The notes under the pieces were generated by a model. That model was given only the letters and a program-made list of their open reading frames with translations, ran no database searches and was not told the origin of the DNA. The position numbers were made by a program, and so were the translations under genes. This document shows, piece after piece, positions 1 through 6,718 of a stretch of 12,498 bases of DNA. Each line of letters starts with the position of its first letter. Positions within the stretch are counted from its first letter, which is position 1. This stretch comes from Cytophagales bacterium (GTDB lineage: Bacteria > Bacteroidota > Bacteroidia > Cytophagales > 172606-1), in assembly GCA_025455595.1 (NCBI GenBank), contig JALOMD010000023.1, positions 1-12,498 on the forward strand. The letters are read 5' to 3'.

Positions 1-2079
1 GCCGAACAGACCGAGGCACGCGATGAAAATGGCGAGAAACGCGAAAATAGAAACCACCTGCGAGGTCTTTTTCTCGGTGCGGTACAGGTTTTCGAGGTGT
101 TGGTTCAGAAAAACGTACTCAAACGCCGACCCAGGATTGACTTTGCGATAGACCCGCTCCAATGCCGCCATGTTTTCCACCACGTCCGGCGACTGAAAAC
201 GCACCATCAGGTAATTGTAACTCTCTGTACGGGCATTGTGGTACGCAAACGGTACAATCTTGTCTTGCAGGCTCTGGAAGTGAAAATCGTCCACCACGCC
301 TACAATTTCGTCGCCGTATTCGGTGAATACTTTCACTTTGCGGCCAATGGCCTGTTCGGGCGTAAGGCCGAGGTACATGACAGCGGTTTTGTTCAGCACC
401 ACCTGTACCGTCGTGTCTTCGGGTTGTTTCTTAGGAATGGTCTTACCGGCCAATAGTTTCAGGCCCATTGCTTCAATGATTTCGGGGCGTGTCCGTGCCG
501 TGTACAGACCCACGCTCTCTTTCTCGTTCTTCGGGTTCGACAAATTCCGCAAACTCGTACCGATGCCCGGAAAAGACTGTACAAACGCCGCTTGTTTCAC
601 CGATGCCAACGTTCTGGCCCCGTTTTCCAACGCATCAAACTGTTCTTTTTTCTGTAAGTTGGTTGTCATCACGGCCACCACGTGTTCGGCTTGGAAACCC
701 GGATTTTTGGTGCGCAGGTATTTGATTTGCAACTGAAAAACAATCACCGTGACAATCAGCACAACCGAGGCAGCAAACTGAAACACAACCAGACTTTTAC
801 GAAACGCCGCCGAGCCGGACTTGGACTGCCGGTTGCCTTGCAAAATACTTTTCGGGGAAAATCTTGAAAACAACAGTGACGGATACGCCCCGGCTAACAG
901 TCCCACCACCAGCCAGACGCTTAACAGAATCATCCAGAACCACGCTTCTTTCAGAAAACCGAGTCGCAGCGTTTCTTCTGTCAATTGGTTGAGAAAAGGC
1001 AAAAGCAACACAATTAACAGAATGCTACTGAGCAGGCTGACGGTGACGTACAGAAACGTTTCACTGTAAAACCGCCCGACCATCTGTGAAAAACTCGCCC
1101 CCAGCGTTTTGCTGATGCCCACTTCACGGAAACTCCGTTGCAGACGGGCCGTGGACAGGTTCATGTAATTGATGGCCGCAATCAGCAACAGGGCCACGGC
1201 CAGACCAATCAGAATATTGGTTTGCTGGAAACTGCCATAAGGCGCGGCAATTTTATTGGTAAAATCAGCGGAATACAGATGTACGTCACTGAGCGGACGC
1301 AGGTACACGTCATAAAAACGTTCTTTGCGCGGACTTGCCTTGGCAATCGTCTGTTCTATTTTCGCAGACAACTTTGTGCCGTCTGTATTCGGAGCCAACA
1401 ATAGAAACGTCTCAAAGCTGGCGTTGCTCCACGATTGGTTGTCGGGCCGCGAAGCCCATTCCACGCTGGCGAACGAACCCAGAATGTCATAATCCAAATG
1501 TGTGTCGCCGCTGAAATCGTCAAACACGCCGGTGATTTCCAACTCAAAGGAATTGTCTATTTTCAGTGTTTTGCCAATCGGGCTCTGGTTGCCGAAGTAT
1601 TTCTGTGCCGTACTGTGCCGAACAATAGCCGTTTTCGGGCGATTCAGTGCCGTTTTGGGGTCGCCGACTTTGAAACGGAAGTCAAAAATCTCCAGAATAG
1701 AAGCGTCGGCGAAGTAGAGTTTCTTTTCGGTCAGGTGCTTCTCGCCGTGCGACACAAACGCCACATCGCCGAAATTATGGTGCAGCACACGGGTGGCCTG
1801 TTTCACTTCGGGCAGATTGTCTTTCAGATACGGCCCCATTTTGTTCGGTGCCTGCGACCATTTCTCGTAATTCTTGCCGTCAAACGTAGCGTTCAGACAG
1901 ACCTGGTAGATGTTTTGGTAATTGCGATGAAAGGTGTCGAACGACAATTCTTTCCGCAGGAAAAGCAGCGTCGCCATCGCTGCCGCCAGTCCAATGGCCA
2001 GTCCGAACAGATTGACAAAGCTGAACGTCTTGTTGCGCAAAGCCGTTCGCACGGCGATTTTCAGGTAGTTTGTGAGCAT
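1..2079 (-). CDS. FtsX/MacB-type ABC transporter permease, C-terminus cut by window edge
   Basis: The reverse strand is open from an ATG at 2079 to base 1, giving 693 residues with no stop. The N-terminus MLTNYLKIAVRTALRNK is the usual opening of Bacteroidota orphan permeases. Visible membrane segments lie near residues 20-41, 287-306, 340-362, 379-400, 428-449 and 676-693. A periplasmic MacB-like core domain fills about 45-285 and a second extracytoplasmic domain about 455-670. The first FtsX module carries NYMNLSTA and EVGISKTLGAS (about 304-329). The end, IFIACLGLFG, matches residues 702-711 of the second permease in this window, so about 105 residues, including the last FtsX helices, lie outside. 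No ATPase is encoded nearby; by family the protein would work with a MacB/LolD-like ATPase in envelope export or mechanotransmission. The substrate is unknown. No Shine-Dalgarno is visible. A sigma-54-like promoter lies 45 bp upstream of the ATG. Confidence 0.92.
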   Translation of the reverse strand, partial: MLTNYLKIAVRTALRNKTFSFVNLFGLAIGLAAAMATLLFLRKELSFDTFHRNYQNIYQVCLNATFDGKNYEKWSQAPNKMGPYLKDNLPEVKQATRVLHHNFGDVAFVSHGEKHLTEKKLYFADASILEIFDFRFKVGDPKTALNRPKTAIVRHSTAQKYFGNQSPIGKTLKIDNSFELEITGVFDDFSGDTHLDYDILGSFASVEWASRPDNQSWSNASFETFLLLAPNTDGTKLSAKIEQTIAKASPRKERFYDVYLRPLSDVHLYSADFTNKIAAPYGSFQQTNILIGLAVALLLIAAINYMNLSTARLQRSFREVGISKTLGASFSQMVGRFYSETFLYVTVSLLSSILLIVLLLPFLNQLTEETLRLGFLKEAWFWMILLSVWLVVGLLAGAYPSLLFSRFSPKSILQGNRQSKSGSAAFRKSLVVFQFAASVVLIVTVIVFQLQIKYLRTKNPGFQAEHVVAVMTTNLQKKEQFDALENGARTLASVKQAAFVQSFPGIGTSLRNLSNPKNEKESVGLYTARTRPEIIEAMGLKLLAGKTIPKKQPEDTTVQVVLNKTAVMYLGLTPEQAIGRKVKVFTEYGDEIVGVVDDFHFQSLQDKIVPFAYHNARTESYNYLMVRFQSPDVVENMAALERVYRKVNPGSAFEYVFLNQHLENLYRTEKKTSQVVSIFAFLAIFIACLGLFG

Positions 2080-2123
2080 GGGTGGCAGGTTTTGGAGATT
2101 GCGAGGATACTATTTATGCGCCG

Positions 2124-2139
2124 CGCCAATACAATGCCA
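2124..2139 (-). promoter_or_regulatory. Sigma-54-like -24/-12 promoter of the first permease
   Basis: Read on the minus strand the bases are TGGCATTGTATTGGCG. They match the sigma-54 pattern TGGCACG-N4-TTGCA at TGGCA and at the -12 GC, with the required 10 bp between the GG and the GC; the -12 box is TGGC instead of TTGC. The predicted start of transcription is near 2113, giving a leader of about 34 nt. The match is imperfect on its own. It gains weight because the second permease has a better match at exactly the same distance from the same pair of palindromes. Confidence 0.6.
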
Positions 2140-2202
2140 GAAATACAAAAATGCGTTTGGGGCGTTTTTTGGCGGATTTTGAAAAGCGCAAAAGCAAACG
2201 AG

Positions 2203-2239
2203 TGTCCGGTTTTGGACACTCGTTGTTCACGGGCGAACA
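2203..2239 (-). promoter_or_regulatory. Tandem palindromic activator site upstream of the first permease
   Basis: There are two 16-bp inverted repeats. The first, at 2203-2218, is TGTCC-GGTTTT-GGACA (flanking bases extend its stem to 9 bp). The second, at 2224-2239, is TGTTC-ACGGGC-GAACA. Their centres are 21 bp apart, two helical turns, so both would face the same side of the DNA. The proximal edge is 64 bp from the -24 box, which puts the sites around -98 and -119, a normal place for an NtrC-type enhancer. The same pair with the same spacing occurs at 6206-6242. Confidence 0.7.
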
Positions 2240-2370
2240 GAAAATAATTGACTACGTCGAACTTACGTTTCGGGGGGCGGATTTGTTTTGCAACCTCACC
2301 TCAACCCAAGTGACTGTTCAATATTTCCCGTTTTCCTGTCATGTTTGTGCCGAACACCATCCTGATACGG

Positions 2371-2397
2371 CGTTTTGGGCGATTTTCGCCCAAAACG
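2371..2397. repeat. GCGTTTTGGGC-family palindrome
   Basis: A perfect 12-bp stem, CGTTTTGGGCGA and its complement, around a 3-base TTT loop. It belongs to the dispersed palindrome family also seen at 7982-8010, 8331-8363 and 8392-8432. Here it sits inside the remnant of a GAGGTTGTTTAAA-type MITE, just left of the segment that matches the right end of the intact copy at 6322-6520. Confidence 0.8.
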
Positions 2398-2416
2398 TCC
2401 TTCAAAACCGAATTTC

Positions 2417-2573
2417 AAGTAGTCGAGCAAAAGTTTTGGTGTGTTTTCGTTTTAGGCAATAATTGCTCAAAACACCGTGGTGAAAAGCTGTTCGGGATTT
2501 GCAATCCCGAACCCGGCTGTCCCGGATTTGTAATCCGAAAGACAAATCCACCAAGACTTTTGCTTGACCACTT
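2417..2573. mobile_element. 157-bp inverted-repeat element nested in the MITE right end
   Basis: The ends are 24-bp inverted repeats at 2417-2440 and 2550-2573, matching at 21 of 24 positions. They start AAGTAGTCGAGCAAAAGT and AAGTGGTCAAGCAAAAGT, and all three differences are transitions. The interior holds two small hairpins, GGGATTTGCAATCCC (about 2498-2512) and CGGATTTGTAATCCG (about 2523-2537). There is no coding capacity for a transposase, so this is MITE-like. It splits a motif that is continuous in the copy at 6322-6520. A clean target duplication cannot be read because the junction is a run of T and A. Confidence 0.65.
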
Positions 2574-2733
2574 AAACAACCTCTAAGGTTTTTACAGCAT
2601 GCGAGGAAACTTGGGTTTGTCATTCCGACGAAGCATGCTTTTCTAAAATCTTAAACAGTCTTATAGCTGTACAGCATACACAGGCAGGTTTTGACGTGTA
2701 AAAAGTTGAAAAAACCGACGACGGCAGGAATAC

Positions 2734-2742
2734 TATTTTGCA
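2734..2742 (+). promoter_or_regulatory. Possible -7 element of Uma2 gene
   Basis: TATTTTGCA lies 68 bp upstream of the Uma2 ATG. It resembles the Bacteroidota -7 box TAnnTTTG with one base missing. The same nine bases occur at 10321-10329, about 40 bp before the DUF6624 gene. No convincing -33 TTG at the usual distance was found here, so this is a weak call. Confidence 0.2.
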
Positions 2743-2810
2743 AAAGCGGCTGCGGCCGACTGCGTATGTGAAATGTTTTTCGTAACTTGTCCTAAAATCC
2801 CGGAAAAATT

Positions 2811-3287
2811 ATGGAAACGCTTGAGCTGATTTCCGACTACGAACTCGAACGTGGAAAACCCAAGCCCAGCCTCAATCACTCCGTTACGCAAAGTCATCTT
2901 TTAGTTGAAATGAGTCTCCGTTACCGCAAAACGTACACAATTCTTTCGGAACTCAGTCTGGAAATGCCCGAAAAGCCTGATACCGTACCCGACATTGCCA
3001 TTTACGCCAAACTCGAAATAGACTTTCTCCACGACCGGACTACGGTTGCGGAAATGCCGCTTACCATCATCGAAATCGTCTCCCCGTCCCAATCCAATGA
3101 CGACATTCTGGCAAAGTTTGAACGTTACTTCAAAGCCGGGGTAAAATCGTGCTGGCTGGTGATGCCGAGTTTCAAAGCTATCTCCGTTTACTCGGACATC
3201 GGCGTTTACACGTTTTTCAAACACTCCGACACCCTCACCGACCCCGCTGTGAGCATCGAATTGCCGTTGGCTGAAATCTTCGGTTGA
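2811..3287 (+). CDS. Uma2-family PD-(D/E)XK nuclease-like protein
   Basis: A 158-residue protein of the Uma2 (DUF820) family, shorter than many members. The N-terminal segment YELERGKPKPSLNHS and the PD motif (residues 60-61, TVPDIAIY) fit the family. They are followed by IIEIVSPSQS with E88, then a conserved K102 and Y106 in KFERYFKAGVKSCWLV. D61, E88 and K102 are the likely nuclease residues, with the lysine displaced as is common in this family. No membrane segment or signal is seen. The function in bacteria is unproven; the family is usually listed as a putative restriction endonuclease. It lies alone, pointing opposite to the two permeases that flank it, with repeat elements on both sides, which suggests insertion between once-adjacent paralogues. 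The ATG at 2811 starts the conserved sequence and follows an AAAAATT stretch. Confidence 0.85.
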   Translation: METLELISDYELERGKPKPSLNHSVTQSHLLVEMSLRYRKTYTILSELSLEMPEKPDTVPDIAIYAKLEIDFLHDRTTVAEMPLTIIEIVSPSQSNDDILAKFERYFKAGVKSCWLVMPSFKAISVYSDIGVYTFFKHSDTLTDPAVSIELPLAEIFG

Positions 3288-3307
3288 AACCGCTCATTGT
3301 GGCGATT

Positions 3308-3338
3308 GGCGTTTTGAGCATTTTTTGCCTGAAACGCC
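3308..3338. repeat. Degenerate GCGTTTTGGGC-family palindrome after Uma2
   Basis: GGCGTTTTGAGC and GCCTGAAACGCC form an imperfect stem around a TTTTTT-containing loop, 21 bp after the Uma2 stop. It is a diverged member of the palindrome family found throughout the window and could act as a weak 3' end. Confidence 0.55.
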
Positions 3339-3365
3339 ATTTGTAGCACATGCTTCAGTCTGTGC

Positions 3366-3385
3366 AAAATCCGTCAGGATTTTTT
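3366..3385 (+). terminator. Rho-independent-like terminator for Uma2
   Basis: AAAATCC and GGATTTT pair over 7 bp around a GTCA loop and run into a T tract (TTTTTT, then C). The position, about 80 bp after the Uma2 stop and before the oppositely oriented permease, fits a terminator. The stem is rather A/T rich. Confidence 0.5.
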
Positions 3386-3423
3386 CTATACAGCACAATC
3401 GAAATAGTATGTTTTTGCTGGTT

Positions 3424-3441
3424 AAAACCCGCCTACGGCGG
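3424..3441 (-). terminator. Possible terminator of the second permease
   Basis: On the minus strand CCGCC and GGCGG pair around GTA and are followed by GTTTTAAC, about 27 bp past the permease stop. The stem is short (5 bp) but GC-only, with a T tract in the right place. Confidence 0.4.
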
Positions 3442-3467
3442 CGCACAGGTTAAAGCATGTGCTACGT

Positions 3468-5918
3468 TCATTCGCTCCGCAGGCTTTTGACTGGATTGGC
3501 CAACGCCGCCTTTACCGCTTGGAAACCGACTGTAATCAGTGCAACGGCCACGGACACCACGCCCGCCACGGCGAAAATCCACCAGGCGATGTCGGCGCGG
3601 TAGGCGAAGTTTTGCAGCCACTGGTTCATGAAATACCAGACCAGCGGCACGGCGATGAACAGAGCCACGATGACCAGCCGCACAAAGTCCTTGGACAGCA
3701 ACGCCACCAGGCTTGTCACGTCCGCGCCGAGTACTTTGCGGATGCCGATTTCTTTGGTGCGTTGTTCCACCATAAATGTGGCTAATCCGAACAGTCCCAA
3801 GCACGCGATGAAAATGGCGAGACACGAGGCGACGGTGAAAATCTGGCTGTACTGCTGTTCGGTGGCGTATTGCTTGTTGTAGTTCTCGTCCACGAAGAAA
3901 TACTCGAACGGATTGCCGGGAAAGCTCTGTTGGAACAGCCGCTCCAACTCACCCATTTTGGACTGTATCTCGCTGGTGGTGAGGCGTACCGTGAAATAGC
4001 CGCCGTTATAGCCCGGAAAAAACACAATCGGCTTAATGGTCTGTTGCAATGACTCGTGGTGGTAGTCTTTAACCACGCCATAGACTTCATATTCTTGCGT
4101 TTCACCAAAGCCGCCCCACTTGATTTTCTTGCCCACCGCTGCCTGCGCCGAGGCAAAATTCAACTGCGCAGCCGCCTTTTCGTTAATCAGGATTTGTCGG
4201 CGTGTTTCGGCAGGTCGGCGGCAAATTTCGGCGGTCACGTTTTGTCCGGCGGCCATCGCAATGCCGTAGGTGTTCAAGTACCGGTCGTCTATGTAACAGA
4301 CAGAATAGGTTTTCTTGTCGTCGTCGGGTTTCGGATTGAGTGACGTGAAGCCCGCCGCCATGAAATTATAATTGAGTCCCGGCACAAAACCTGTATTGGA
4401 ATAGTCTTTCACATAAGACAATTGCGACAGACGATTCTGGAACACTTCGCCCGCCTGTTTGCGTTCTTTGGAATCGCCGATTTCGGCACCTTTGATTACC
4501 AGCAGTTGGTCTATTTTCATGCCGAGGCTCTGGTTTTGCATGTACTGTAGCTGTCTGTACAATACAAATGTTCCGGCTATGAGTGCAATCGAAATGCTGA
4601 ACTGAAACACCACCAGCGATTTGCGCAGCCAAATGCCTTTCGCCGATTTGGCAAACACGCCTTTCAATGTCTGTATCGGTTGGAAAGACGACAGCGCAAA
4701 TGCCGTATAACTTCCCGAAGCCAATGAACCCAACAACAGCAGCCCAAGCCCCGCAGCCCACAGCCAACTCTGTCCTAATGCCGCCAGCGACAGATTTTTA
4801 CCGATCAATGAATTAAATACTGGCTGTAGCACCAATACAACAATTGCCGCCAGCACGAAACTCAACACGTTCAACAATAGAGACTCGCCCAGAAACTGAC
4901 CGATCAATTGAGTATTACCTGCGCCAACCACTTTGCGGATGCCCACCTCTTTGGCACGTTTCAGCGAACCGGCGGTGCTCAGATTGACGTAGTTGAACCA
5001 CGCAATGAACAAAATCAATACGGCTACGCCGCCGAGCAGATAGACAAACGCCAGATTGCCGTAGGTCTGTAAATAGTCGCCCAGCGAACGGGCCAGGTGC
5101 ATGTTTTCAGCAGGTTGCAAACGAATGGTATTTTTCTCGTTGGGTTTGCGGCGTTTGTAGTCGGCGTTTAGTTTCCGTTCCAGCGCGGCCATATCCGCTC
5201 CATCGCGCAGCCACAGAAACGTGGGCGTGGACTGCGACTCAAACGTGTTCAGATCGGCCCAGAAGTTGCCGTTCAGGTTGGCCGGGTTTTTCAAGGTTTC
5301 CAGCGAGAACACCATGTCGTATTGCAAATCCGAATTTTCGGGAAAATCCCTGTAAACGCCAGTAACCGTATAGTTCGTTTTGCCGAAATCGTTGTGCAGC
5401 ATCAGGCTTTTGCCCACGGGGGTTTCTTTGCCAAAATACTTAGTCGCATACGATTCCGAAATCGTTACAGTGTTGGGTTGTCGCAAGGCCGCCCGGCTGC
5501 CCTGTGTCAGTGGAAAACTGAAAAAATCAAAGAAAGAGCCTTCGGCATATACAATTTTCTCCTCCCGGAACGACTTCACGTATTGCGTCGAATCCGCCCC
5601 CGGCACAGTGACAATGCCCGGCGCGTACTGACCGATGCGGCAATAGTCGCGCACTTCGGCAAACTGGCTTTTGGCTGCCGGTCCCAAGCCGGGCATCACG
5701 TACGGGTAGTTGTTGCTTTTGACCTCGCCTTCTATCATCACGCGGTACAGACTCGGTAGGTTGGTATGGAACCGATTGGCACTTTGCTCAAAACCGATGT
5801 ATTCGAGAATGAACAGAAATGCCGTGATTCCCAAGGCCAAGCCGGAAATATTGACGATGGAAAACACGCGGTTTTTCCACAGGTTGCGGAAGGCGATTTT
5901 GAGGTAGTTGCGGAACAT
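3468..5918 (-). CDS. FtsX/MacB-type ABC transporter permease (complete paralogue)
   Basis: An 816-residue membrane protein paralogous to the one at the left edge. It starts MFRNYLKIAFRNLWKN. Hydrophobic segments lie near residues 18-41, 288-309, 345-366, 385-405, 433-454, 694-716, 745-763 and 778-798, the eight-helix layout of duplicated FtsX permeases. The two FtsX modules show NYVNLSTA with EVGIRKVVGA (about 309-333), and LFGLATFMVEQRTKEIGIRKVLGAD split at about 709-733. The extracytoplasmic MacB-like domains lie between helices 1-2 and 5-6. No ATPase, membrane-fusion or outer-membrane partner is adjacent, so it is an orphan permease with unknown substrate. The frame stays open 75 codons upstream, but that ATG would overlap the -24 promoter box and the extra segment is repeat DNA. 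The ATG at 5918, which begins the conserved N-terminus, is therefore chosen. Confidence 0.94.
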   Translation of the reverse strand: MFRNYLKIAFRNLWKNRVFSIVNISGLALGITAFLFILEYIGFEQSANRFHTNLPSLYRVMIEGEVKSNNYPYVMPGLGPAAKSQFAEVRDYCRIGQYAPGIVTVPGADSTQYVKSFREEKIVYAEGSFFDFFSFPLTQGSRAALRQPNTVTISESYATKYFGKETPVGKSLMLHNDFGKTNYTVTGVYRDFPENSDLQYDMVFSLETLKNPANLNGNFWADLNTFESQSTPTFLWLRDGADMAALERKLNADYKRRKPNEKNTIRLQPAENMHLARSLGDYLQTYGNLAFVYLLGGVAVLILFIAWFNYVNLSTAGSLKRAKEVGIRKVVGAGNTQLIGQFLGESLLLNVLSFVLAAIVVLVLQPVFNSLIGKNLSLAALGQSWLWAAGLGLLLLGSLASGSYTAFALSSFQPIQTLKGVFAKSAKGIWLRKSLVVFQFSISIALIAGTFVLYRQLQYMQNQSLGMKIDQLLVIKGAEIGDSKERKQAGEVFQNRLSQLSYVKDYSNTGFVPGLNYNFMAAGFTSLNPKPDDDKKTYSVCYIDDRYLNTYGIAMAAGQNVTAEICRRPAETRRQILINEKAAAQLNFASAQAAVGKKIKWGGFGETQEYEVYGVVKDYHHESLQQTIKPIVFFPGYNGGYFTVRLTTSEIQSKMGELERLFQQSFPGNPFEYFFVDENYNKQYATEQQYSQIFTVASCLAIFIACLGLFGLATFMVEQRTKEIGIRKVLGADVTSLVALLSKDFVRLVIVALFIAVPLVWYFMNQWLQNFAYRADIAWWIFAVAGVVSVAVALITVGFQAVKAALANPVKSLRSE

Positions 5919-5950
5919 GAGACAATGATTGAATGAATGAGTTTTGAATA

Positions 5951-5966
5951 CCTGTCTGCCGACAGG
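5951..5966. repeat. Small hairpin in permease leader
   Basis: CCTGTC and GACAGG form a 6-bp stem around TGCC, 33 bp upstream of the second permease ATG, inside its predicted leader RNA. Its role is unknown. Confidence 0.4.
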
Positions 5967-5991
5967 AGCGAATGCAGGTGTCGGAACGATT

Positions 5992-6116
5992 GGCGTTTTG
6001 AGCAAAAATCGAAGAATTCCGCAATAGCTTGTGCCGACCATGCCGTTGGCTTGTCGGGGGGCGGGAACGCCCAAATTGAAAATCTCGCGTCTGGCAGAAA
6101 CGATTTTGCCCAACGC
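5992..6116. repeat. GCGTTTTGAGC-type repeat inside the second permease's 5' leader
   Basis: The left edge GGCGTTTTGAGCAAAAATCG (5992-6011) is partly complemented by CGATTTTGCCCAACGC near 6101-6116, forming imperfect outer inverted repeats. The inner words AATTCCGCAA and GGCGGGAACGCC match the repeats at 9490-9543 and 11148-11194, but here an extra piece (about 6025-6058) sits between them. The repeat occupies much of a leader of nearly 200 nt, while the first permease has a leader of only about 34 nt. Insertion after gene duplication is the simplest reading. Confidence 0.55.
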
Positions 6117-6126
6117 GGAATACCAT

Positions 6127-6142
6127 TGCAAACGCCCGGCCA
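6127..6142 (-). promoter_or_regulatory. Sigma-54 -24/-12 promoter of the second permease
   Basis: On the minus strand the bases are TGGCCGGGCGTTTGCA. TGGC at -24 and TTGCA at -12 match the sigma-54 consensus, with the GG and GC separated by the required 10 bp. Transcription would start near 6116, some 198 nt before the ATG. Distance and orientation relative to the twin palindromes at 6206-6242 are identical to those of the first permease. Confidence 0.75.
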
Positions 6143-6150
6143 AAGCGTGC

Positions 6151-6173
6151 CAAACGCCTCAGAACGGCGTTTG
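6151..6173. repeat. Hairpin between enhancer and promoter
   Basis: CAAACGCC and GGCGTTTG form an 8-bp stem with a 7-base loop, located between the sigma-54-like promoter and the activator palindromes of the second permease. There is no equivalent at the first permease, so it may be incidental. Confidence 0.35.
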
Positions 6174-6205
6174 AAGCCAAAAGAAACTTTGTACACAACG
6201 TTACA

Positions 6206-6242
6206 TGTCCGTTTTCGGACGCTTGCTGTTCAAGTACGGACG
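6206..6242 (-). promoter_or_regulatory. Tandem palindromic activator site upstream of the second permease
   Basis: Two 16-bp sites: TGTCC-GTTTTC-GGACG at 6206-6221 and TGTTC-AAGTAC-GGACG at 6227-6242. Their centres are 21 bp apart, and the gap between them is CTTGC, against CTCGT in the first permease. The proximal edge is 64 bp from the -24 box, exactly as at 2203-2239. The four half-site pairs fit TGTYC-N6-GRACR. This is the expected arrangement for a bacterial enhancer-binding protein that activates sigma-54. Confidence 0.72.
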
Positions 6243-6321
6243 CTACGCTGTCAGTTCTCGGTTTACAGTCTGTAGTTTAGAGTTTAGAGTTCTAAAGGAA
6301 AAACCTTGCTGCCCAAACTAA

Positions 6322-6520
6322 GAGGTTGTTTAAAATTTTGTTTTACTGAAGCGTCCCGACAAGTCGGGACGCTCCGAAAAGTAGGTCTGTACGCTGTGCG
6401 TCTGACCGGAAGCACAGGCTCACCAAAGACAACAGACGGGCGTTTTGGGCAATCCCGACAAGCCTGCCAAGCCGAAGGCATGGTCGGGACGTCCTTCGAA
6501 ACCGAATTTTAAACAACCTC
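6322..6520. mobile_element. 199-bp MITE with GAGGTTGTTTAAAATT ends and TAA target duplication
   Basis: The ends GAGGTTGTTTAAAATT and AATTTTAAACAACCTC are perfect 16-bp inverted repeats. The bases TAA directly precede the left end (6319-6321) and directly follow the right end (6521-6523), a 3-bp target duplication of the TNA type. Inside lies a perfect 10-bp hairpin GCGTCCCGAC-AA-GTCGGGACGC (6351-6372) and one half of the GCGTTTTGGGC palindrome (about 6440-6452). It has no transposase and is therefore non-autonomous. The TNA duplications recall some IS5-family groups; the parent element is not in the window. Confidence 0.8.
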
Positions 6521-6718
6521 TAAAACTGCAAACCGAAAACCGCCCTCAGGCACAGGTTTTTAGCGGTTCTGGTCACAGAGCCACAACCGTGTCGGTTCGC
6601 TTATACCAAATTCAAAGATTGGCTGCGTATTCACACATTCGCGAGTCATTGGTTTTCAATCAGTTCATTATTCGAAATTCGGCATTCAAAATTGGTATTA
6701 CCTCTCCCCTACTTCGTT

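Larger units (their letters stand above)
2371..2583. mobile_element. Remnant of GAGGTTGTTTAAA-type MITE, interrupted by another element
   Basis: The bases at 2396-2415 (CGTCCTTCAAAACCGAATTT) match the right end of the intact MITE near 6490-6509 with one difference. The expected continuation AAACAACCTC appears only at 2574-2583, after an inserted segment. The element is followed by TAA, the kind of TNA trinucleotide that flanks the intact copies. No left end (GAGGTTGTTT) is visible between 2080 and 2371, so the left boundary given is only the start of recognisable sequence. Confidence 0.65.
3343..3465. mobile_element. 123-bp inverted-repeat (MITE-like) element between convergent genes
   Basis: The ends are inverted repeats beginning GTAGCACATGCTT (3343-3355, complement at 3453-3465). 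Further matches extend the similarity through CTGTGC on the left and GCACAG on the right. The element has no coding capacity. It ends two bases before the stop codon of the second permease and starts about 55 bp after Uma2. Two terminator-like hairpins, one for each direction, lie inside it. Confidence 0.7.

Noticed and set aside
1435..2247. Open reading frame of 270 codons on the plus strand
   Set aside because: It is antisense to the first permease, whose reverse-strand translation is clearly conserved; the product has no recognisable domain, and it runs into the permease control region.
5919..6143. N-terminal extension of the second permease to an ATG at 6143
   Set aside because: The extra 75 codons are made of repeat sequence, the ATG overlaps the sigma-54-like promoter, and the first permease starts at the equivalent of 5918.
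6141..6160. Alternative -24/-12 reading TGGCACGCTTTGGCC upstream of the second permease
   Set aside because: The GG to GC distance is 9 bp instead of 10, and the neighbouring match at 6127-6142 is correct in spacing and in both boxes.
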